Source: Catellatospora sp. TT07R-123 (GTDB taxonomy: Bacteria; Actinomycetota; Actinomycetes; Mycobacteriales; Micromonosporaceae). From it: a stretch of 64,000 bases of DNA. The stretch lies in contig NZ_BNEM01000002.1 of the NCBI RefSeq assembly GCF_018327705.1, forward strand, positions 4,278,001 through 4,342,000. Direction: 5' to 3'. The notes beneath the pieces were generated by a model. That model worked only from the letters and a program-made list of their open reading frames with translations, was not told the origin of the DNA and searched no databases. Position numbers and translations under genes: made by a program. Shown here piece by piece: positions 42,405 through 53,395 of this stretch (the first letter of the stretch is position 1; the number at the start of each line of letters is the position of its first letter).

Positions 42405-43945
42405 TTTCCTGCTTCCACAGTGGTGGCGGGCGCCGGGTCGGCCCGCTCCGGGCTGACCACGCTGTTCAGCGTGGCCTGCACCGCCGGGTTGATCACGTCA
42501 AGAACCGGCTTCGGGTAGAAGCCGAGGATCAGCAGCAGCGCGATCAGCGGCGCCACCACGACGCCCTCGCGCAGCGACAGGTCCCGCTTCATCGGCTCGA
42601 TGTCGCGCAGCTTGTCGTTGAGCGTGCCCTGCGTGGTGCGCTGCACCATCCACAGCACGTACGCCGCGGCCAGGATGATGCCGGCCGTCGCGATCACCGC
42701 CACCGTCTTGTTGACGGTGAACGTGCCGATCAGCACCAGGAACTCGCTGACGAACGGGGCCAGGCCCGGCAGGGCCAGCGAGGCCATACCGGCGATGAAG
42801 AAGACGCCCGCCAGGATCGGCAGCAGCTTGCCCGCGCCGCCGAAGTCCTTGATCATCGTGCTGCCGCGCCGGGCCACGAACATGCCCACGACCAGGAACA
42901 GCAGGCCGGTGGCGAGCCCGTGGTTCAGCATGTACAGCACCGAGCCGCTGCCGGCCTGGATGGTGAAGGCGAAGATGCCGATGCCGATGAAGCCGAAGTG
43001 CGCGATCGAGGTGTAGCTCACCAGGCGCTTGAGGTCGTTCTGGCCGACCGCCAGCAGCGCCGCGTAGATGATGCCGACCAGCGACAGCGCGATCGCCCAC
43101 GGCGCGAACCAGCGCGACGCCTCCGGGAACAGCGGGAGGCAGTAGCGCAGGATGCCGAAGGTGCCGACCTTGTCCATCACGCCGACCAGCAGCGCCGCGG
43201 CACCGGCCGGAGCCGCACCGCCAGCGTCCGGCAGCCAGGTGTGGAACGGGAAGAACGGCGCCTTGATGGCGAACGCCAGGAAGAACCCGAGGAACAGCCA
43301 CCGCTGCGTGGTGGTGGCGAACTCCGCGTTGGTCAGCGTCTGCCAGTCGAAGGTGTGCCCGCCGAGCACCCACAGGCCGATGACGGCGGCCAGCATGAAC
43401 AGGCCGCCGACCAGCGAGTACAGGAAGAACTTCACTGCGGCGTACTGGCGCTGCTTGGGCTGCACGTCGGAGCCGAAGGAGCCGATGAGGAAGTACATCG
43501 GGACCAGCATCAGCTCGAAGAACAGGTAGAACATCAGCACGTCGGTCGCGACGAAGTTGCCGATCATCATGCCTTCGAGCGCCAGCAGCAGCGCGAAGTA
43601 CGCCGGGACGCTGCGCTGGCTGCGCTCGGCGTCGTGCCAGCTGGCCAGGATGACCAGCGGGACCAGCAGCGCGATCAGCGCGATCATCACCAGGGCGATG
43701 CCGTCCACGCCGAACGAGAAGTTCGCGCCCCAGGCCGGGATCCAGCTGAAGGACTCCTGGAGCTGGAGGCGCGGCGCGCCCGCCCCGGTCTTGAAGGCCA
43801 GCCACGTGGCGACCGCGACGCCGAACACCACCACCGAGACCAGCAGCGCCAGCTGCTTGGCCAGCTGCGGCTTGCTGCGCGGCACGAACGCGACCGCCAG
43901 CGCACCGACCAGCGGCGCCAGGGTCAGGATTGACAGGTATTTCAT
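42401..43945 (-). CDS. nuoM: NADH-quinone oxidoreductase subunit M
   Basis: A 514-residue proton-pumping membrane subunit related to Mrp antiporters. The conserved motif FFEILMLVPMYFLIG is represented by FFELMLVPMYFLIG, which supplies the essential Glu. The Lys region KAPFFPFHTWLPDA is at about 227-240, and KRLVSYTSIAHFGF follows. It starts at ATG 43945, two bases after the nuoL stop. It lies in the membrane arm between NuoL and NuoN. Confidence 0.95.
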   Translation of the reverse strand: MKYLSILTLAPLVGALAVAFVPRSKPQLAKQLALLVSVVVFGVAVATWLAFKTGAGAPRLQLQESFSWIPAWGANFSFGVDGIALVMIALIALLVPLVILASWHDAERSQRSVPAYFALLLALEGMMIGNFVATDVLMFYLFFELMLVPMYFLIGSFGSDVQPKQRQYAAVKFFLYSLVGGLFMLAAVIGLWVLGGHTFDWQTLTNAEFATTTQRWLFLGFFLAFAIKAPFFPFHTWLPDAGGAAPAGAAALLVGVMDKVGTFGILRYCLPLFPEASRWFAPWAIALSLVGIIYAALLAVGQNDLKRLVSYTSIAHFGFIGIGIFAFTIQAGSGSVLYMLNHGLATGLLFLVVGMFVARRGSTMIKDFGGAGKLLPILAGVFFIAGMASLALPGLAPFVSEFLVLIGTFTVNKTVAVIATAGIILAAAYVLWMVQRTTQGTLNDKLRDIEPMKRDLSLREGVVVAPLIALLLILGFYPKPVLDVINPAVQATLNSVVSPERADPAPATTVEAGK

Positions 43946-43947
43946 CG

Positions 43948-45903
43948 TTATCCCATCCAGCCGAGCTGCACCGCGAGGAAGGCGCCGAGCACCAGGACCC
44001 CGCCGACCAGCATTGAGAGCGCGTAGGACCGGACGAACCCGGTCTGCAGCCGCCGCAGCCGGCCCGAACCGCCGCCGACCGCCGCCGCGAGCCCGTTGAC
44101 CAGACCGTCGACACCCTTGTTGTCGACGAAGACCAGCAGACGGGTCAGCCAGTTGCCGGGCTTCTCGAACACGGCCTCGTTGAAGGCGTCGGTGTAGAGG
44201 TTGTTGCGGGCCGCGGTGACCAGCACGCCCGCGGGCTGCGGGGCCAGCGCGGTGCCGTTGCGGAACAGGGCGTACGCCAGGCCCGCACCCGCGACCGTCA
44301 GCACCAGGCTCAGGACGGTGATGGTGAGGTGGCCCAGCTTCGGGTGCTCGGCGGTCTCGGGGCCGAGCACCGGCTCCAGCCACTGCACCACCGAGGTCTT
44401 CATCAGGAGACCGGCGACGATCGAGCCGAGGGCCAGCAGGATCAGCGGGATCGTCATGGCCGGCGGCGACTCGTGCGGGTGCTGGTCGACCGACCCCTCC
44501 TTGGCGGTGGTCCACCGCTTCGGACCGTGGAAGGTCAGGATGAACAGGCGGGTCATGTAGAAGGCGGTCAGACCGGCGCCGAGCAGGGCGGCCAGGCCGT
44601 ACAGCCAGCCGGTCCAGCCGGGCCGCGAGAACGCGGCCACGATGATCGGCTCCTTGGTGAAGAAGCCGCTCAGCGGCGGGATGCCGATGATCGCCAGCCA
44701 GCCCATCATGAAGGTCAGCCAGGTGATCTTCATGTACTTCGACAGCCCGCCGAAGCGGCGGATGTCCACCTGGTCGTTCATGCCGTGCATGACCGAACCG
44801 GCGCCGAGGAACATGTTGGCCTTGAAGAAGCCGTGCGCCAGCAGGTGGATGATGGCCAGCGCGTACGCGCCGCCGCCCAGCCCGACGCCCAGGAACATGT
44901 AGCCGATCTGCGACACGGTCGACCAGGCGAGGACCCGCTTGATGTCGTCCTTGGCCGCGCCGATGATGCACCCCAGCAGCAGCGTGATCGCGCCGACGCT
45001 GACCACGACCGTCTGGAGCGTGGCGTTGGCCGAGAAGATCGGGTTGGAGCGGGCGATCAGGTACACACCGGCGGTCACCATCGTCGCGGCGTGGATCAGG
45101 GCCGAGACCGGGGTCGGGCCCTCCATCGCGTCGGGCAACCAGGCCTGCAGCGGGAACTGGCCCGACTTGCCGGCGGCGCCGGCCAGCAGCGCCAGGCCGA
45201 TCAGCAGGATCGTGGTGCTGCCCAGCGTCCCGATGTTGTTGAAGACGACCTCGTAGTTGACCGAGCCGAGGTAGGCGAACATCAGGAAGATGCCCAGCAC
45301 CAGGCCCGCGTCACCGACGCGGTTCATCAGGAACGCCTTCTTGCCCGCGGTCGCGGCGGCCGGACGGCCGTACCAGAAGGAGATCAGCAGGTACGACGCC
45401 AGACCGACGCCCTCCCAGCCGAAGTACAGCATCACGTAGTTGTTGCCGAGCACCAGCAGCAGCATCGCCGCGATGAAGAGGTTGAAGTAGCCGAAGAAGC
45501 GGCGACGTCCCTCGTCGTGCGACATGTACTCGGTGGCGTACAGGTGGATCAGGAAGCCGACGCCCGTGATCAGCAGCACGAAGCACGCCGCCAGCGGGTC
45601 GAAGAGCAGCCCGAAGTCCACCCGGAGGTTGCCCACCGGGATGAAGCTGTAGAGGTTCTCGACGACCGCCCGGTTCTCCAGGTTGCGCAGCTGGAAGAAC
45701 AGGGTCAGGCCGAGGATGAAGGAGGCGAGGACAGCGGCGACGCCCAGCCAGTGGCCCCAGCGGTTCGCGGCCTTGCCCGCCAGCAGCAGGATCAGCGCGC
45801 TGACCGCCGGGATGGCGATGAGCAGCCACATGTACGACAGCAGGCCGGTGGCGGGCGCGTACACGACCGCCTCCGCCTGCTCGGTCATCAGAGTTGCAAC
45901 CAT
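43948..45903 (-). CDS. nuoL: NADH-quinone oxidoreductase subunit L
   Basis: A 651-residue distal pumping subunit. The Oxidored_q1_N region (about 70-120) and Proton_antipo_M core (about 135-420) are clear, including KSGQFPLQAWLPDAMEGPTPVSALIH, which carries the conserved Lys and Pro residues. The C-terminal lateral helix region spans about 510-650, as in full-length NuoL. It starts at ATG 45903, seven bases after the nuoK stop. Confidence 0.96.
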   Translation of the reverse strand: MVATLMTEQAEAVVYAPATGLLSYMWLLIAIPAVSALILLLAGKAANRWGHWLGVAAVLASFILGLTLFFQLRNLENRAVVENLYSFIPVGNLRVDFGLLFDPLAACFVLLITGVGFLIHLYATEYMSHDEGRRRFFGYFNLFIAAMLLLVLGNNYVMLYFGWEGVGLASYLLISFWYGRPAAATAGKKAFLMNRVGDAGLVLGIFLMFAYLGSVNYEVVFNNIGTLGSTTILLIGLALLAGAAGKSGQFPLQAWLPDAMEGPTPVSALIHAATMVTAGVYLIARSNPIFSANATLQTVVVSVGAITLLLGCIIGAAKDDIKRVLAWSTVSQIGYMFLGVGLGGGAYALAIIHLLAHGFFKANMFLGAGSVMHGMNDQVDIRRFGGLSKYMKITWLTFMMGWLAIIGIPPLSGFFTKEPIIVAAFSRPGWTGWLYGLAALLGAGLTAFYMTRLFILTFHGPKRWTTAKEGSVDQHPHESPPAMTIPLILLALGSIVAGLLMKTSVVQWLEPVLGPETAEHPKLGHLTITVLSLVLTVAGAGLAYALFRNGTALAPQPAGVLVTAARNNLYTDAFNEAVFEKPGNWLTRLLVFVDNKGVDGLVNGLAAAVGGGSGRLRRLQTGFVRSYALSMLVGGVLVLGAFLAVQLGWMG

Positions 45904-45910
45904 GTCCGCC

Positions 45911-46210
45911 TCAGTACTTCAGCAGGTTGGCGTCGTCGACGCTCGCCGAGCGCCGCGTGCGGAAGATGGACATGATGATGGCCAGACCGACCACGACCTC
46001 GGCCGCGGCGACCACCATCGAGAAGAACGCCATGACCTGGCCGTCCAGCGTCCCGTTCATCCGGGCGAAGGTGACCAGGGCCAGGTTCGCCGCGTTCAGC
46101 ATGAGCTCGATGCACATGAACAGCACGATGGCGTTGCGGCGGATCAGCACGCCGGTCGCGCCGATGCTGAAGAGCACGGCGGCCAGCACGATGTAGTACA
46201 TGGGGGTCAT
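45911..46210 (-). CDS. nuoK: NADH-quinone oxidoreductase subunit K
   Basis: A 99-residue, three-helix membrane subunit. The conserved glutamates are present in [16 protein letters not shown] (Glu36-type) and in [11 protein letters not shown] (Glu72-type). It starts at ATG 46210, three bases after the nuoJ stop. Size is identical to the family norm. Confidence 0.95.
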   Translation of the reverse strand: MTPMYYIVLAAVLFSIGATGVLIRRNAIVLFMCIELMLNAANLALVTFARMNGTLDGQVMAFFSMVVAAAEVVVGLAIIMSIFRTRRSASVDDANLLKY

Positions 46211-46213
46211 CGC

Positions 46214-46993
46214 TTACTTCCCCTCGGTGGGCTTGTTCGCGATCTCGGCCGCGGTCAGCTCGCGCGTCGGCAGGATCGGCGAGATGCTCCGCTCGGACGG
46301 GGTGCCGTCCGGCAGCTTCGCCGGGGTCGCCACCGACGTCGAGTTCGCGAAGACACCCGGGCCGGCCTTCGGGCCGGGGTAGTTGCCCGGCTCGAAGCGC
46401 TCGCGCATCTTGGCGACCTGGCCGACCTTCTCGCCCTTGGCCCGCTCGCGGTGGGCCAGCAGCATCGCGCCGACGGCCGCGGTGATGAGCAGGGCGCTGG
46501 TGACCTCGAACACCCAGATGTACTGCTTGAACAGCAGGTCCGCGATGCCCTCGACGTTGCCCCTGGCGTTGGCGCCCGCCAGGCCCGCCGGCTTGATGTG
46601 CTGGGTCGCGCGGAACACGCCGAAGCCGAGCAGCCCGGCCAGGCCCGCGCCCAGGATGATCGCGGCCACCTTCTGGCCCCGCAGCGTCTCGATCACCGAG
46701 TCGCTGGAGTCCCGGCCGACCAGCATCAGCACGAAGAGGAACAGCATCATGATGGCGCCGGTGTAGACGATGATCTGCACCATGCCGATGAACGGGCCGT
46801 GCTGGACGATGTAGAACACGCCCAGGCTGAGCATGGTCAGCACCAGCCACAGCGCGGAGTGCACCGCGTTGCGGGCGATGACCATGCCGAGCGCGCCGAC
46901 CACGGCGATCACGCCGAAGATCCAGAAGGTAACCGCCTCGCCGGTCGACACGTGGTCGGCCGCCGCGGCGAGCACCTCAGTTGCGAGTGTCAT
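46214..46993 (-). CDS. nuoJ: NADH-quinone oxidoreductase subunit J
   Basis: A 259-residue, five-helix membrane subunit. The core of about 175 residues, including [15 protein letters not shown] and [17 protein letters not shown] with the pi-bulge helix, matches NuoJ. A hydrophilic C-terminal tail of about 75 residues ([20 protein letters not shown]...) is longer than in E. coli but usual in actinobacteria. It starts at ATG 46993, overlapping the nuoI stop by four bases. Confidence 0.95.
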   Translation of the reverse strand: MTLATEVLAAAADHVSTGEAVTFWIFGVIAVVGALGMVIARNAVHSALWLVLTMLSLGVFYIVQHGPFIGMVQIIVYTGAIMMLFLFVLMLVGRDSSDSVIETLRGQKVAAIILGAGLAGLLGFGVFRATQHIKPAGLAGANARGNVEGIADLLFKQYIWVFEVTSALLITAAVGAMLLAHRERAKGEKVGQVAKMRERFEPGNYPGPKAGPGVFANSTSVATPAKLPDGTPSERSISPILPTRELTAAEIANKPTEGK

Positions 46994-47526
46994 CGGGTCT
47001 CAGCTCCCGCCGACGTGCCCGGGTTGCTCATCGAACCCAGGTAGTAGTCCTTCTCCGTCGCGCCCAGCCGCATCGCGTGCGGCGGCTGCTCCATGCCCGG
47101 CAGCAGCGGCGCGAGCAGCTGCTCCTTCGTGAAGATCAGGTCCTGGCGGCTGTCGCGGGCGAGCTCGTACTCGTTGCTCATGGTGAGCGAGCGGGTCGGG
47201 CACGCCTCGATGCACAGGCCGCAGAAGATGCAGCGCGCGTAGTTGATCTGGTAGTTCGACGCGTACCGCTCGCCGGGCGAGTAGCGCTGCTCGTCGGTGT
47301 TGTCGCCGCCCTCGACGAAGATGGCGTCCGCCGGGCAGGCCCACGCGCACAGCTCGCAGCCGATGCACTTCTCCAGGCCGTCCGGCCACCGGTTGAGGAT
47401 GTGCCGACCGTGGTAGCGCGGGGCCGTGGCGTCCGGCTTCTCCGGGTACTCGGTGGTGACGGTCTTCTTGAACATGTGCGAGAAGGTCACGCCGAAGCTC
47501 TTCACGCCGCCCAGGAACGTACCCAT
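46990..47526 (-). CDS. nuoI: NADH-quinone oxidoreductase subunit I
   Basis: A 178-residue peripheral subunit with two [4Fe-4S] clusters (N6a, N6b). The motifs [12 protein letters not shown] and [12 protein letters not shown] each give C-x2-C-x2-C-x3-C-P. It passes electrons from NuoG to NuoB. It starts at ATG 47526, one base after the nuoH stop. Confidence 0.96.
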   Translation of the reverse strand: MGTFLGGVKSFGVTFSHMFKKTVTTEYPEKPDATAPRYHGRHILNRWPDGLEKCIGCELCAWACPADAIFVEGGDNTDEQRYSPGERYASNYQINYARCIFCGLCIEACPTRSLTMSNEYELARDSRQDLIFTKEQLLAPLLPGMEQPPHAMRLGATEKDYYLGSMSNPGTSAGAETR

Positions 47527-47527
47527 G

Positions 47528-48895
47528 TCACACCTCCTTGTCGGTCGAAGCGGGCACGGTCTCGCGCTCGGCCGTCAGGCGCTTGGCCCGCGGGCTGACC
47601 GGCACCTGCAGGTCCATCGGCGGCAGCGGGAAGCTGCCCTCGGGACGCTCGGCGACCTGCTCCTCGATCGTCTTCGGCTCCTCCTGCGGCTTGGACGGCC
47701 ACAGCAGCGCGAGCAGGATGATCACACCCAGCGGGATGCCCAGCATCAGCAGCCGGTCGGTGGTGGAGAAGGTCGACTTCTGCAGGGTCTTCAGCCCGGC
47801 CAGGGCCAGGATCCACACCAGGTTGACCGGGATGAGGACCTTCCAGCCGAAGCGCATGAACTGGTCGTAGCGCAGCCGCGGCAGCGTGCCGCGCAGCCAC
47901 ACGAAGACGAACAGCAGCAGCAGCACCTTGATGGTGAACCACAGCAGCGGCCACCAGCCGCCGTTGGCGCCCGCCCAGACCGTGGTGATCGGCGCCGGAG
48001 CGCGCCAGCCGCCCAGGAAGAGCGTGGTGCACAGCGCGGAGACGGTCACCATGTTGATGTACTCGGCCAGGAAGAACAGCGCGAACTTCAGCGACGAGTA
48101 CTCGGTGTGGAAGCCGCCGACCAGCTCCGACTCGGCCTCGGGGAGGTCGAACGGGGCGCGGTTGGTCTCACCGACCGCCGCGATCGAGTAGATCACGAAG
48201 CTCGGGAGCAGCAGCAGCGCGAACCAGCCCGGGGTGGGCACCGGCCCCGCGTGACCGCCGTGCGCCTGCGCGGCGACGATCCCGGAGGTGCTCATGGTGC
48301 CCGCGGTCATGAAGACCGCCACGAAGGACAGACCCATCGCGACCTCGTACGAGATCAGCTGCGCGCTGGAGCGCAGGCCGCCCAGCAGCGGGTAGGTCGA
48401 GCCCGAGGCCCAGCCGCCCAGCACGATGCCGTAGATGCCCATGCCGGAGCAGGCCAGCACCAGCAGCACCGCCACCGGGATGTCGGTGAGCTGCATCGGC
48501 GTCTTCACACCGAACATCGACACCATCGGCCCGAACGGGATGATCGCGAAGGCGGTGAACGCGCAGACCGTCGAGATGACCGGCGCGATGAAGAAGACGA
48601 TCTTGTCCGCCTTGAGCGGCATGATGTCTTCCTTGAACGCCAGCTTCAGACCATCGGCCAGCGACTGGAGCAGACCGAAGGGCCCGTGCCGGTTCGGGCC
48701 GGGGCGCACCTGCATCCGGGCGACCACGCGGCGCTCGTACCAGATGGTGAACAGGGTCATCACGACGAGGAAGACGAAGACCGCCAGGACCTTGATGAGG
48801 ACGATCCACCAGGGGTCCTTGCCGAAGTCCTCCAGCGTCGGGTCGCCGCCGAGCGGAGTCAGCGGCGGCACGTCGGACAAAAAGGAGAGGATCAT
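47528..48895 (-). CDS. nuoH: NADH-quinone oxidoreductase subunit H
   Basis: A 455-residue, eight-helix membrane subunit that forms much of the quinone cavity. Conserved segments: [38 protein letters not shown], and [22 protein letters not shown] with the acidic E-channel. A hydrophilic C-terminal extension of about 70 residues follows the last helix, as in other actinobacteria. It starts at ATG 48895, overlapping the nuoG stop by four bases. Confidence 0.96.
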   Translation of the reverse strand: MILSFLSDVPPLTPLGGDPTLEDFGKDPWWIVLIKVLAVFVFLVVMTLFTIWYERRVVARMQVRPGPNRHGPFGLLQSLADGLKLAFKEDIMPLKADKIVFFIAPVISTVCAFTAFAIIPFGPMVSMFGVKTPMQLTDIPVAVLLVLACSGMGIYGIVLGGWASGSTYPLLGGLRSSAQLISYEVAMGLSFVAVFMTAGTMSTSGIVAAQAHGGHAGPVPTPGWFALLLLPSFVIYSIAAVGETNRAPFDLPEAESELVGGFHTEYSSLKFALFFLAEYINMVTVSALCTTLFLGGWRAPAPITTVWAGANGGWWPLLWFTIKVLLLLFVFVWLRGTLPRLRYDQFMRFGWKVLIPVNLVWILALAGLKTLQKSTFSTTDRLLMLGIPLGVIILLALLWPSKPQEEPKTIEEQVAERPEGSFPLPPMDLQVPVSPRAKRLTAERETVPASTDKEV

Positions 48896-51366
48896 TTCTT
48901 GGTTCCTCCGCTAACGGTGACCACCGCACCGGCCGACACGCCGAGCGCGCGCCGCAGGGTGGAGCCCGGCGAATTGGTCGGCAGCCAGACGACGTCGTCG
49001 GAGATCTCGGTGAGGGCGGCCGGCAGGGTGATCGCACCCCGCGCGGTCCCGACCGTCACCGGGTCGCCGTCGGCGACGCCCAGCGCGGCGGCGCGGGCCT
49101 TGGACAGGCGCACCACCGGCGGGCGGGCGGTGCCGGCCAGCACCTCGTCGCCGTCGGTCATGCTGCCCAGGTCGATGAGCTGCGCCCAGGTGGCCAGGAT
49201 GGCCTCGCCGTCCTTGAGCGACGGGGCCGCGGCGCCGACCTCGGCCGGAGCCGACGGGCGCGGGGCGGCGGTCGCGGGCAGGCTGCCCAGCTCACGGCGC
49301 ACGGTCTGGACGTCGGCGACGCCCAGCGTCGTGCCGAGCTGCGCCGCCAAGGCGTCGAGCACCCGGGCGTCGGTCAGCTTGGCCCCGGTGTTCGGGGTCT
49401 CCAGCGCCTGCTCGAACGTGCGCAGGCGGCCCTCCCAGTTGACGTACGAGCCGGACTTCTCCGCGTCGACGGCGACCGGGAAGACCACGTCGGCCTTGCG
49501 GCTGACGCTGCTCATCCGCTGCTCCAGCGAGACCAGGAAGCCGACCTTGTCCAGCGCCTCCTCGGCGGCCTGCGGGTGGGCCAGATCGGACGGGTCGACA
49601 CCCGCCACGACCAGCGCACCCAGCTTGCCCGCCGCGGCGGCGGCCAGGATCGCGTCGGTGTCGCGGCCCGGCTTGCTCGGGATGACGCCCGCGGCGACAC
49701 CCCAGGCACCGGACAGCTCGGCCCGCGCGGCGGCGTCGGCCACCGAGCGGCCGCCGGGCAGCAGGTTCGGCAGGCAGCCCGCGTCGACCGCACCACGGTC
49801 ACCGGCGCGGCGCGGCACCCAGGCCAGCTTCGCGCCGGTCCGCGCGGCCAGCGCCGCCGCGGCCGAGAAGCCGCCGCGCACGGTGGCCAGGCGCTCGCCG
49901 ACCAGGATCACGGTGCCCGGGTCGATACCCTCCAGGTTGCTCAGCACCGCAGGCTCCTGGCCGGGCACGCACTCGGCCAGCGAGGCGCCGGCCTTCTCCG
50001 AGCCGCGGGTCAGGAACGGCGCCACCGAGGTGACCTTGAGCTTGCGCTTCGCCGCCGTCTTGCGCAGGCGCAGCAGGACGATCGGGCTCTCCTCCTCCGG
50101 CTCGAAGCCGACCAGCACCACGTGCTTGGCCTGCTCCAGGTCGGCGTAGGTGACGCCGGTCTCGCCCACCACCGACGAGGCCAGGAAGTCGGCCTCCTCG
50201 GCGCTCAGCGGCCGGGCCCGGAAGTCGACGTCGTTGCTGTTGAGCACGACGCGGGCGAACTTGGCGTACGCGTAGGCGTCCTCGACGGTCAGGCGGCCGC
50301 CGGTCAGCACGCCGACGCCGTACGCCCCGTCGCGCGCCGCGCGCAGGCCCTCGGCCGCGACGCGCAGCGCCTCGGTCCAGGACGCCTCGCGCAGCTCACC
50401 GCTCTCGGCGTCGCGCACCAGCGGGGTGGTGAGCCGGTCGAAGGCGGTGGCGTAGCGGAAGCCCCACCGGCCCTTGTCGCAGTTCCACTCCTCGTTGACC
50501 TGCGCGTCGGACCCGGCCAGGCGGCGCAGCACCTTGCCGCGGCGGTGGTCGGTGCGCTGGGCGCAGCCCGAGGAGCAGTGCTCGCACACGCTGGGGCTCG
50601 ACACCAGGTCGAACGGGCGGGCGCGGAAGCGGTACTGCTCGCTCGTCAGAGCGCCGACGGGGCAGATCTGAATCGTGTTACCGGAGAAGTAGGAGTTGAA
50701 GGGCACGTCGCCCGACTCCGGGTCGTCCTGGTCGTATGCCAGCTCGTCGGTCGTGCCGTGCACGTGCGCGTGACCGAAGGCGGCGTCGCGGTAGATGCCG
50801 ATCGACTCGGCCGAGGACCGGTCCATCAGGTCGATGAACTTGTCGCCGGCGATCTCCTCGGAGAACCGGGTGCAGCGCTGGCAGAGCACGCAGCGCTCGC
50901 GGTCCAGCAGCACCTGCGACGAGATGTTGATCGGCTTCTCGTACTCGCGCTTGTGCTCGTGGAACCGCGACTCCGACCGGCCGACCTGCATGGCCTGGTT
51001 CTGCAGCGGGCACTCGCCGCCCTTGTCGCACATGGGGCAGTCGAGCGGGTGGTTGATGAGCAGCAGCTCCATCACACCCTCCTGCGCCTTGCGGGCGACC
51101 TCGGAGGTGAGCTGCGTACGCACCACCATGCCGTCGGCGACGGTCTGGGTGCAGGACGCGACCGGCTTGCGCTGGCCCTCGACGTCCACCAGGCACTGGC
51201 GGCAGGCGCCGGCCGGGGCCAGCAGCGGGTGGTCGCAGAACCGCGGGATGTCGATGCCGAGCCGCTCGGCGGTCCGGATGACCAGTTCGCCCTTGGGCGC
51301 GACCACCTCGATCCCGTCGATGGTCAGCTTCACCGTGTCGGTGTGCTTCTGTACTTCCTGGCTCAT
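48892..51366 (-). CDS. nuoG: NADH-quinone oxidoreductase subunit G
   Basis: An 824-residue peripheral-arm subunit. The N-terminal 2Fe-2S domain has [21 protein letters not shown]. The His-Cys cluster N5 and the N4 [4Fe-4S] motif [16 protein letters not shown] follow. [13 protein letters not shown] and [13 protein letters not shown], with four Cys, form the extra N7-type cluster region. The rest is a molybdopterin-oxidoreductase-like domain without Mo. It starts at ATG 51366, one base overlap with the nuoF stop. Confidence 0.96.
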   Translation of the reverse strand: MSQEVQKHTDTVKLTIDGIEVVAPKGELVIRTAERLGIDIPRFCDHPLLAPAGACRQCLVDVEGQRKPVASCTQTVADGMVVRTQLTSEVARKAQEGVMELLLINHPLDCPMCDKGGECPLQNQAMQVGRSESRFHEHKREYEKPINISSQVLLDRERCVLCQRCTRFSEEIAGDKFIDLMDRSSAESIGIYRDAAFGHAHVHGTTDELAYDQDDPESGDVPFNSYFSGNTIQICPVGALTSEQYRFRARPFDLVSSPSVCEHCSSGCAQRTDHRRGKVLRRLAGSDAQVNEEWNCDKGRWGFRYATAFDRLTTPLVRDAESGELREASWTEALRVAAEGLRAARDGAYGVGVLTGGRLTVEDAYAYAKFARVVLNSNDVDFRARPLSAEEADFLASSVVGETGVTYADLEQAKHVVLVGFEPEEESPIVLLRLRKTAAKRKLKVTSVAPFLTRGSEKAGASLAECVPGQEPAVLSNLEGIDPGTVILVGERLATVRGGFSAAAALAARTGAKLAWVPRRAGDRGAVDAGCLPNLLPGGRSVADAAARAELSGAWGVAAGVIPSKPGRDTDAILAAAAAGKLGALVVAGVDPSDLAHPQAAEEALDKVGFLVSLEQRMSSVSRKADVVFPVAVDAEKSGSYVNWEGRLRTFEQALETPNTGAKLTDARVLDALAAQLGTTLGVADVQTVRRELGSLPATAAPRPSAPAEVGAAAPSLKDGEAILATWAQLIDLGSMTDGDEVLAGTARPPVVRLSKARAAALGVADGDPVTVGTARGAITLPAALTEISDDVVWLPTNSPGSTLRRALGVSAGAVVTVSGGTKK

Positions 51367-52682
51367 CAGTGTGCTCCCGCCAGGGCGGCGGCGCTGAGCT
51401 TCGGCGCCGTACGGCCTTCGATGTAGTCGAGGTAGTCCTGCTTGAAGTACTGCAGCGACGAGGTCACCGAACTGGTGGCGCCGTCACCGAGACCGCAGAA
51501 CGAACGGCCCAGGATGTTGCCGGCCGTGTCCAGCAGCGTGTCCAGGTCCTCCAGGGTCCCCTCGCCGGACAGGATCCGGCGGTAGACCCGGACCATCCAG
51601 TAGTTGCCCTCGCGGCACGGGGTGCACTTGCCGCACGACTCGTGGTGGTAGAACTCCAGCCACCGGTAGGTCGCGTAGACCGGGCAGTCCTGGTCGCTGA
51701 AGATCTGCGTCGCCGTGGTGCCGAGGATGGAACCGGCCGCCGCGACGGACTCGAAGTCCATCGCGGTGTCGATGTGCTCGGCGGCCAGCAGCGGCGTGGA
51801 CGACCCGCCCGGGGTCCAGAACCGCAGCTTGTGGCCGTCCTGCATGCCGCCGGCGAGCTCGATCAGCTCGCGCAGGGTGATGCCCATCGAGCACTCGTAC
51901 TGGCCCGGGTTCTTGATCCGGCCGGACAGCGAGTAGATCATCGGACCGGACGACTTCTCCGTGCCCATCGTCTTCCACCACGCCGCGCCGCCGAGCACGA
52001 TGTACGGCACGCTGGCGATGGTGCCGACGTTGTTGACCACGGTCGGGCTGGCGTAGAGGCCGTGCGTCGCCGGGAACGGCGGGCGCAGCCGGGGCTGGCC
52101 GCGGAAGCCCTCCAGCGAGTCCAGCAGCGCCGTCTCCTCGCCGCAGATGTAGGCACCCGCGCCGGAGTGCACCACCAGGTCCAGCTCGTACCCGGTGCCG
52201 AGGATGTTCTTGCCCAGGTAGCCGGCCTTGTACGCCTCCTGCACCGCGTGGCGCAGCCGCCGCGCGGCGTGCACCGCCTCACCGCGGATGTAGATGTAGG
52301 CGCGGTTGGCGCGGATCGCGTACGACGCGATGATGACGCCCTCGACCAGCGAGTGCGGGTCGTGCGTCATCAGCGGCAGGTCCTTGCAGGTGCCCGGCTC
52401 ACCCTCGTCGGCGTTGACGACCAGGTAGTGCGGCTTGCCGTCGTTCTGCGGGATGAAGCCCCACTTCAGGCCCGTGGGGAAGCCCGCGCCGCCGCGGCCG
52501 CGCAGGCCGGAGTCCTTGATCAGGGCGATCAGGTCGTCGGGGTGCACGGCCAGCGCCTTGCGCAGGGCGGCGTAGCCGTCGAGGCGCTCGTACACGTCCA
52601 GGCGCCACGCGTCCGGCGACAGCCAGCGCTTGGTCAGGACCGGCGTGAGCTTCTCCAGCACGGCCTTGCTTGGCGTGGTCAC
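51366..52682 (-). CDS. nuoF: NADH-quinone oxidoreductase subunit F
   Basis: A 438-residue NADH/FMN-binding subunit. The Gly-rich NADH site is [16 protein letters not shown], the FMN site [12 protein letters not shown], and the N3 [4Fe-4S] motif [11 protein letters not shown] with a later Cys (FCGLGDG). It oxidises NADH and hands electrons to NuoE and NuoG. It starts at GTG 52682, overlapping the nuoE stop as GTGA. A longer ORF in the same frame is not used. Confidence 0.96.
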   Translation of the reverse strand: MTTPSKAVLEKLTPVLTKRWLSPDAWRLDVYERLDGYAALRKALAVHPDDLIALIKDSGLRGRGGAGFPTGLKWGFIPQNDGKPHYLVVNADEGEPGTCKDLPLMTHDPHSLVEGVIIASYAIRANRAYIYIRGEAVHAARRLRHAVQEAYKAGYLGKNILGTGYELDLVVHSGAGAYICGEETALLDSLEGFRGQPRLRPPFPATHGLYASPTVVNNVGTIASVPYIVLGGAAWWKTMGTEKSSGPMIYSLSGRIKNPGQYECSMGITLRELIELAGGMQDGHKLRFWTPGGSSTPLLAAEHIDTAMDFESVAAAGSILGTTATQIFSDQDCPVYATYRWLEFYHHESCGKCTPCREGNYWMVRVYRRILSGEGTLEDLDTLLDTAGNILGRSFCGLGDGATSSVTSSLQYFKQDYLDYIEGRTAPKLSAAALAGAH

Positions 52683-53395
52683 TTCGCCGCCTCCTTCGAG
52701 GGAGTCGGGATCGGGGTGTTGATGTCGAAACCGGCCGGGCTGATCCCGTGCTCCTGCGCCAGGCGCAGGCCGCGCAGGGTGGCGTCGCCCGCCGGGCCGT
52801 CGGCGACCGCGCCTTCGCGCTCGTCGGCGAAGCCCGCCAGCTGCAACGACATCTCCTTGAGGGTGCACAGGCGGGCGCCGCGGGTCGGCATCGGGCGCTT
52901 GCCCGACTTGAGGCCCGCGGCCAGCTCCAGCGCGCTCTCCGGGGTGACCCCGTCGAAGAAGTCGTAGTTGACGGTGAGCACCGGGCCGTAGTCGCACGCG
53001 GCGAGGCACTCGGCGTGCTCCAGCGTGATCTTGCCGTCCTCGGTGGTCTCGTCGTGGCCGACGCCCAGCGCCTGCGACAGCTCGTCGTAGACGGCCTGGC
53101 CGCCGAGCACGTTGCACATCGTGTTGGTGCAGACGCTGACCAGGTAGTCACCGGTCGGGCGGCGCTTGTACATCGTGTAGAACGTCGCGACCGCGCCGAC
53201 CTGGGCCTTGGTCAGGCCCAGCTGCTCGGCGCAGAACGTCACGCCGTTCGGCGACACGTAGCCCTCGACCGACTGCACCAGGTGCAGCATCGGCAGCAGC
53301 GCCGAGCGCTGCTTGCCCTCGGGGTAGCGCGCGACGATCTCGCGGGCCCGCTCCAGGGTCTCCTCGGTGAAGACGTCAGTCTTCGGCGCTGTCAT
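52679..53395 (-). CDS. nuoE: NADH-quinone oxidoreductase subunit E
   Basis: A 238-residue thioredoxin-fold subunit carrying the N1a [2Fe-2S] cluster. The ligands are seen as [12 protein letters not shown] and [11 protein letters not shown]. The C-terminal tail of about 75 residues after the fold is typical of actinobacterial NuoE. It starts at ATG 53395, overlapping the nuoD stop by four bases. Confidence 0.95.
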   Translation of the reverse strand: MTAPKTDVFTEETLERAREIVARYPEGKQRSALLPMLHLVQSVEGYVSPNGVTFCAEQLGLTKAQVGAVATFYTMYKRRPTGDYLVSVCTNTMCNVLGGQAVYDELSQALGVGHDETTEDGKITLEHAECLAACDYGPVLTVNYDFFDGVTPESALELAAGLKSGKRPMPTRGARLCTLKEMSLQLAGFADEREGAVADGPAGDATLRGLRLAQEHGISPAGFDINTPIPTPSKEAAK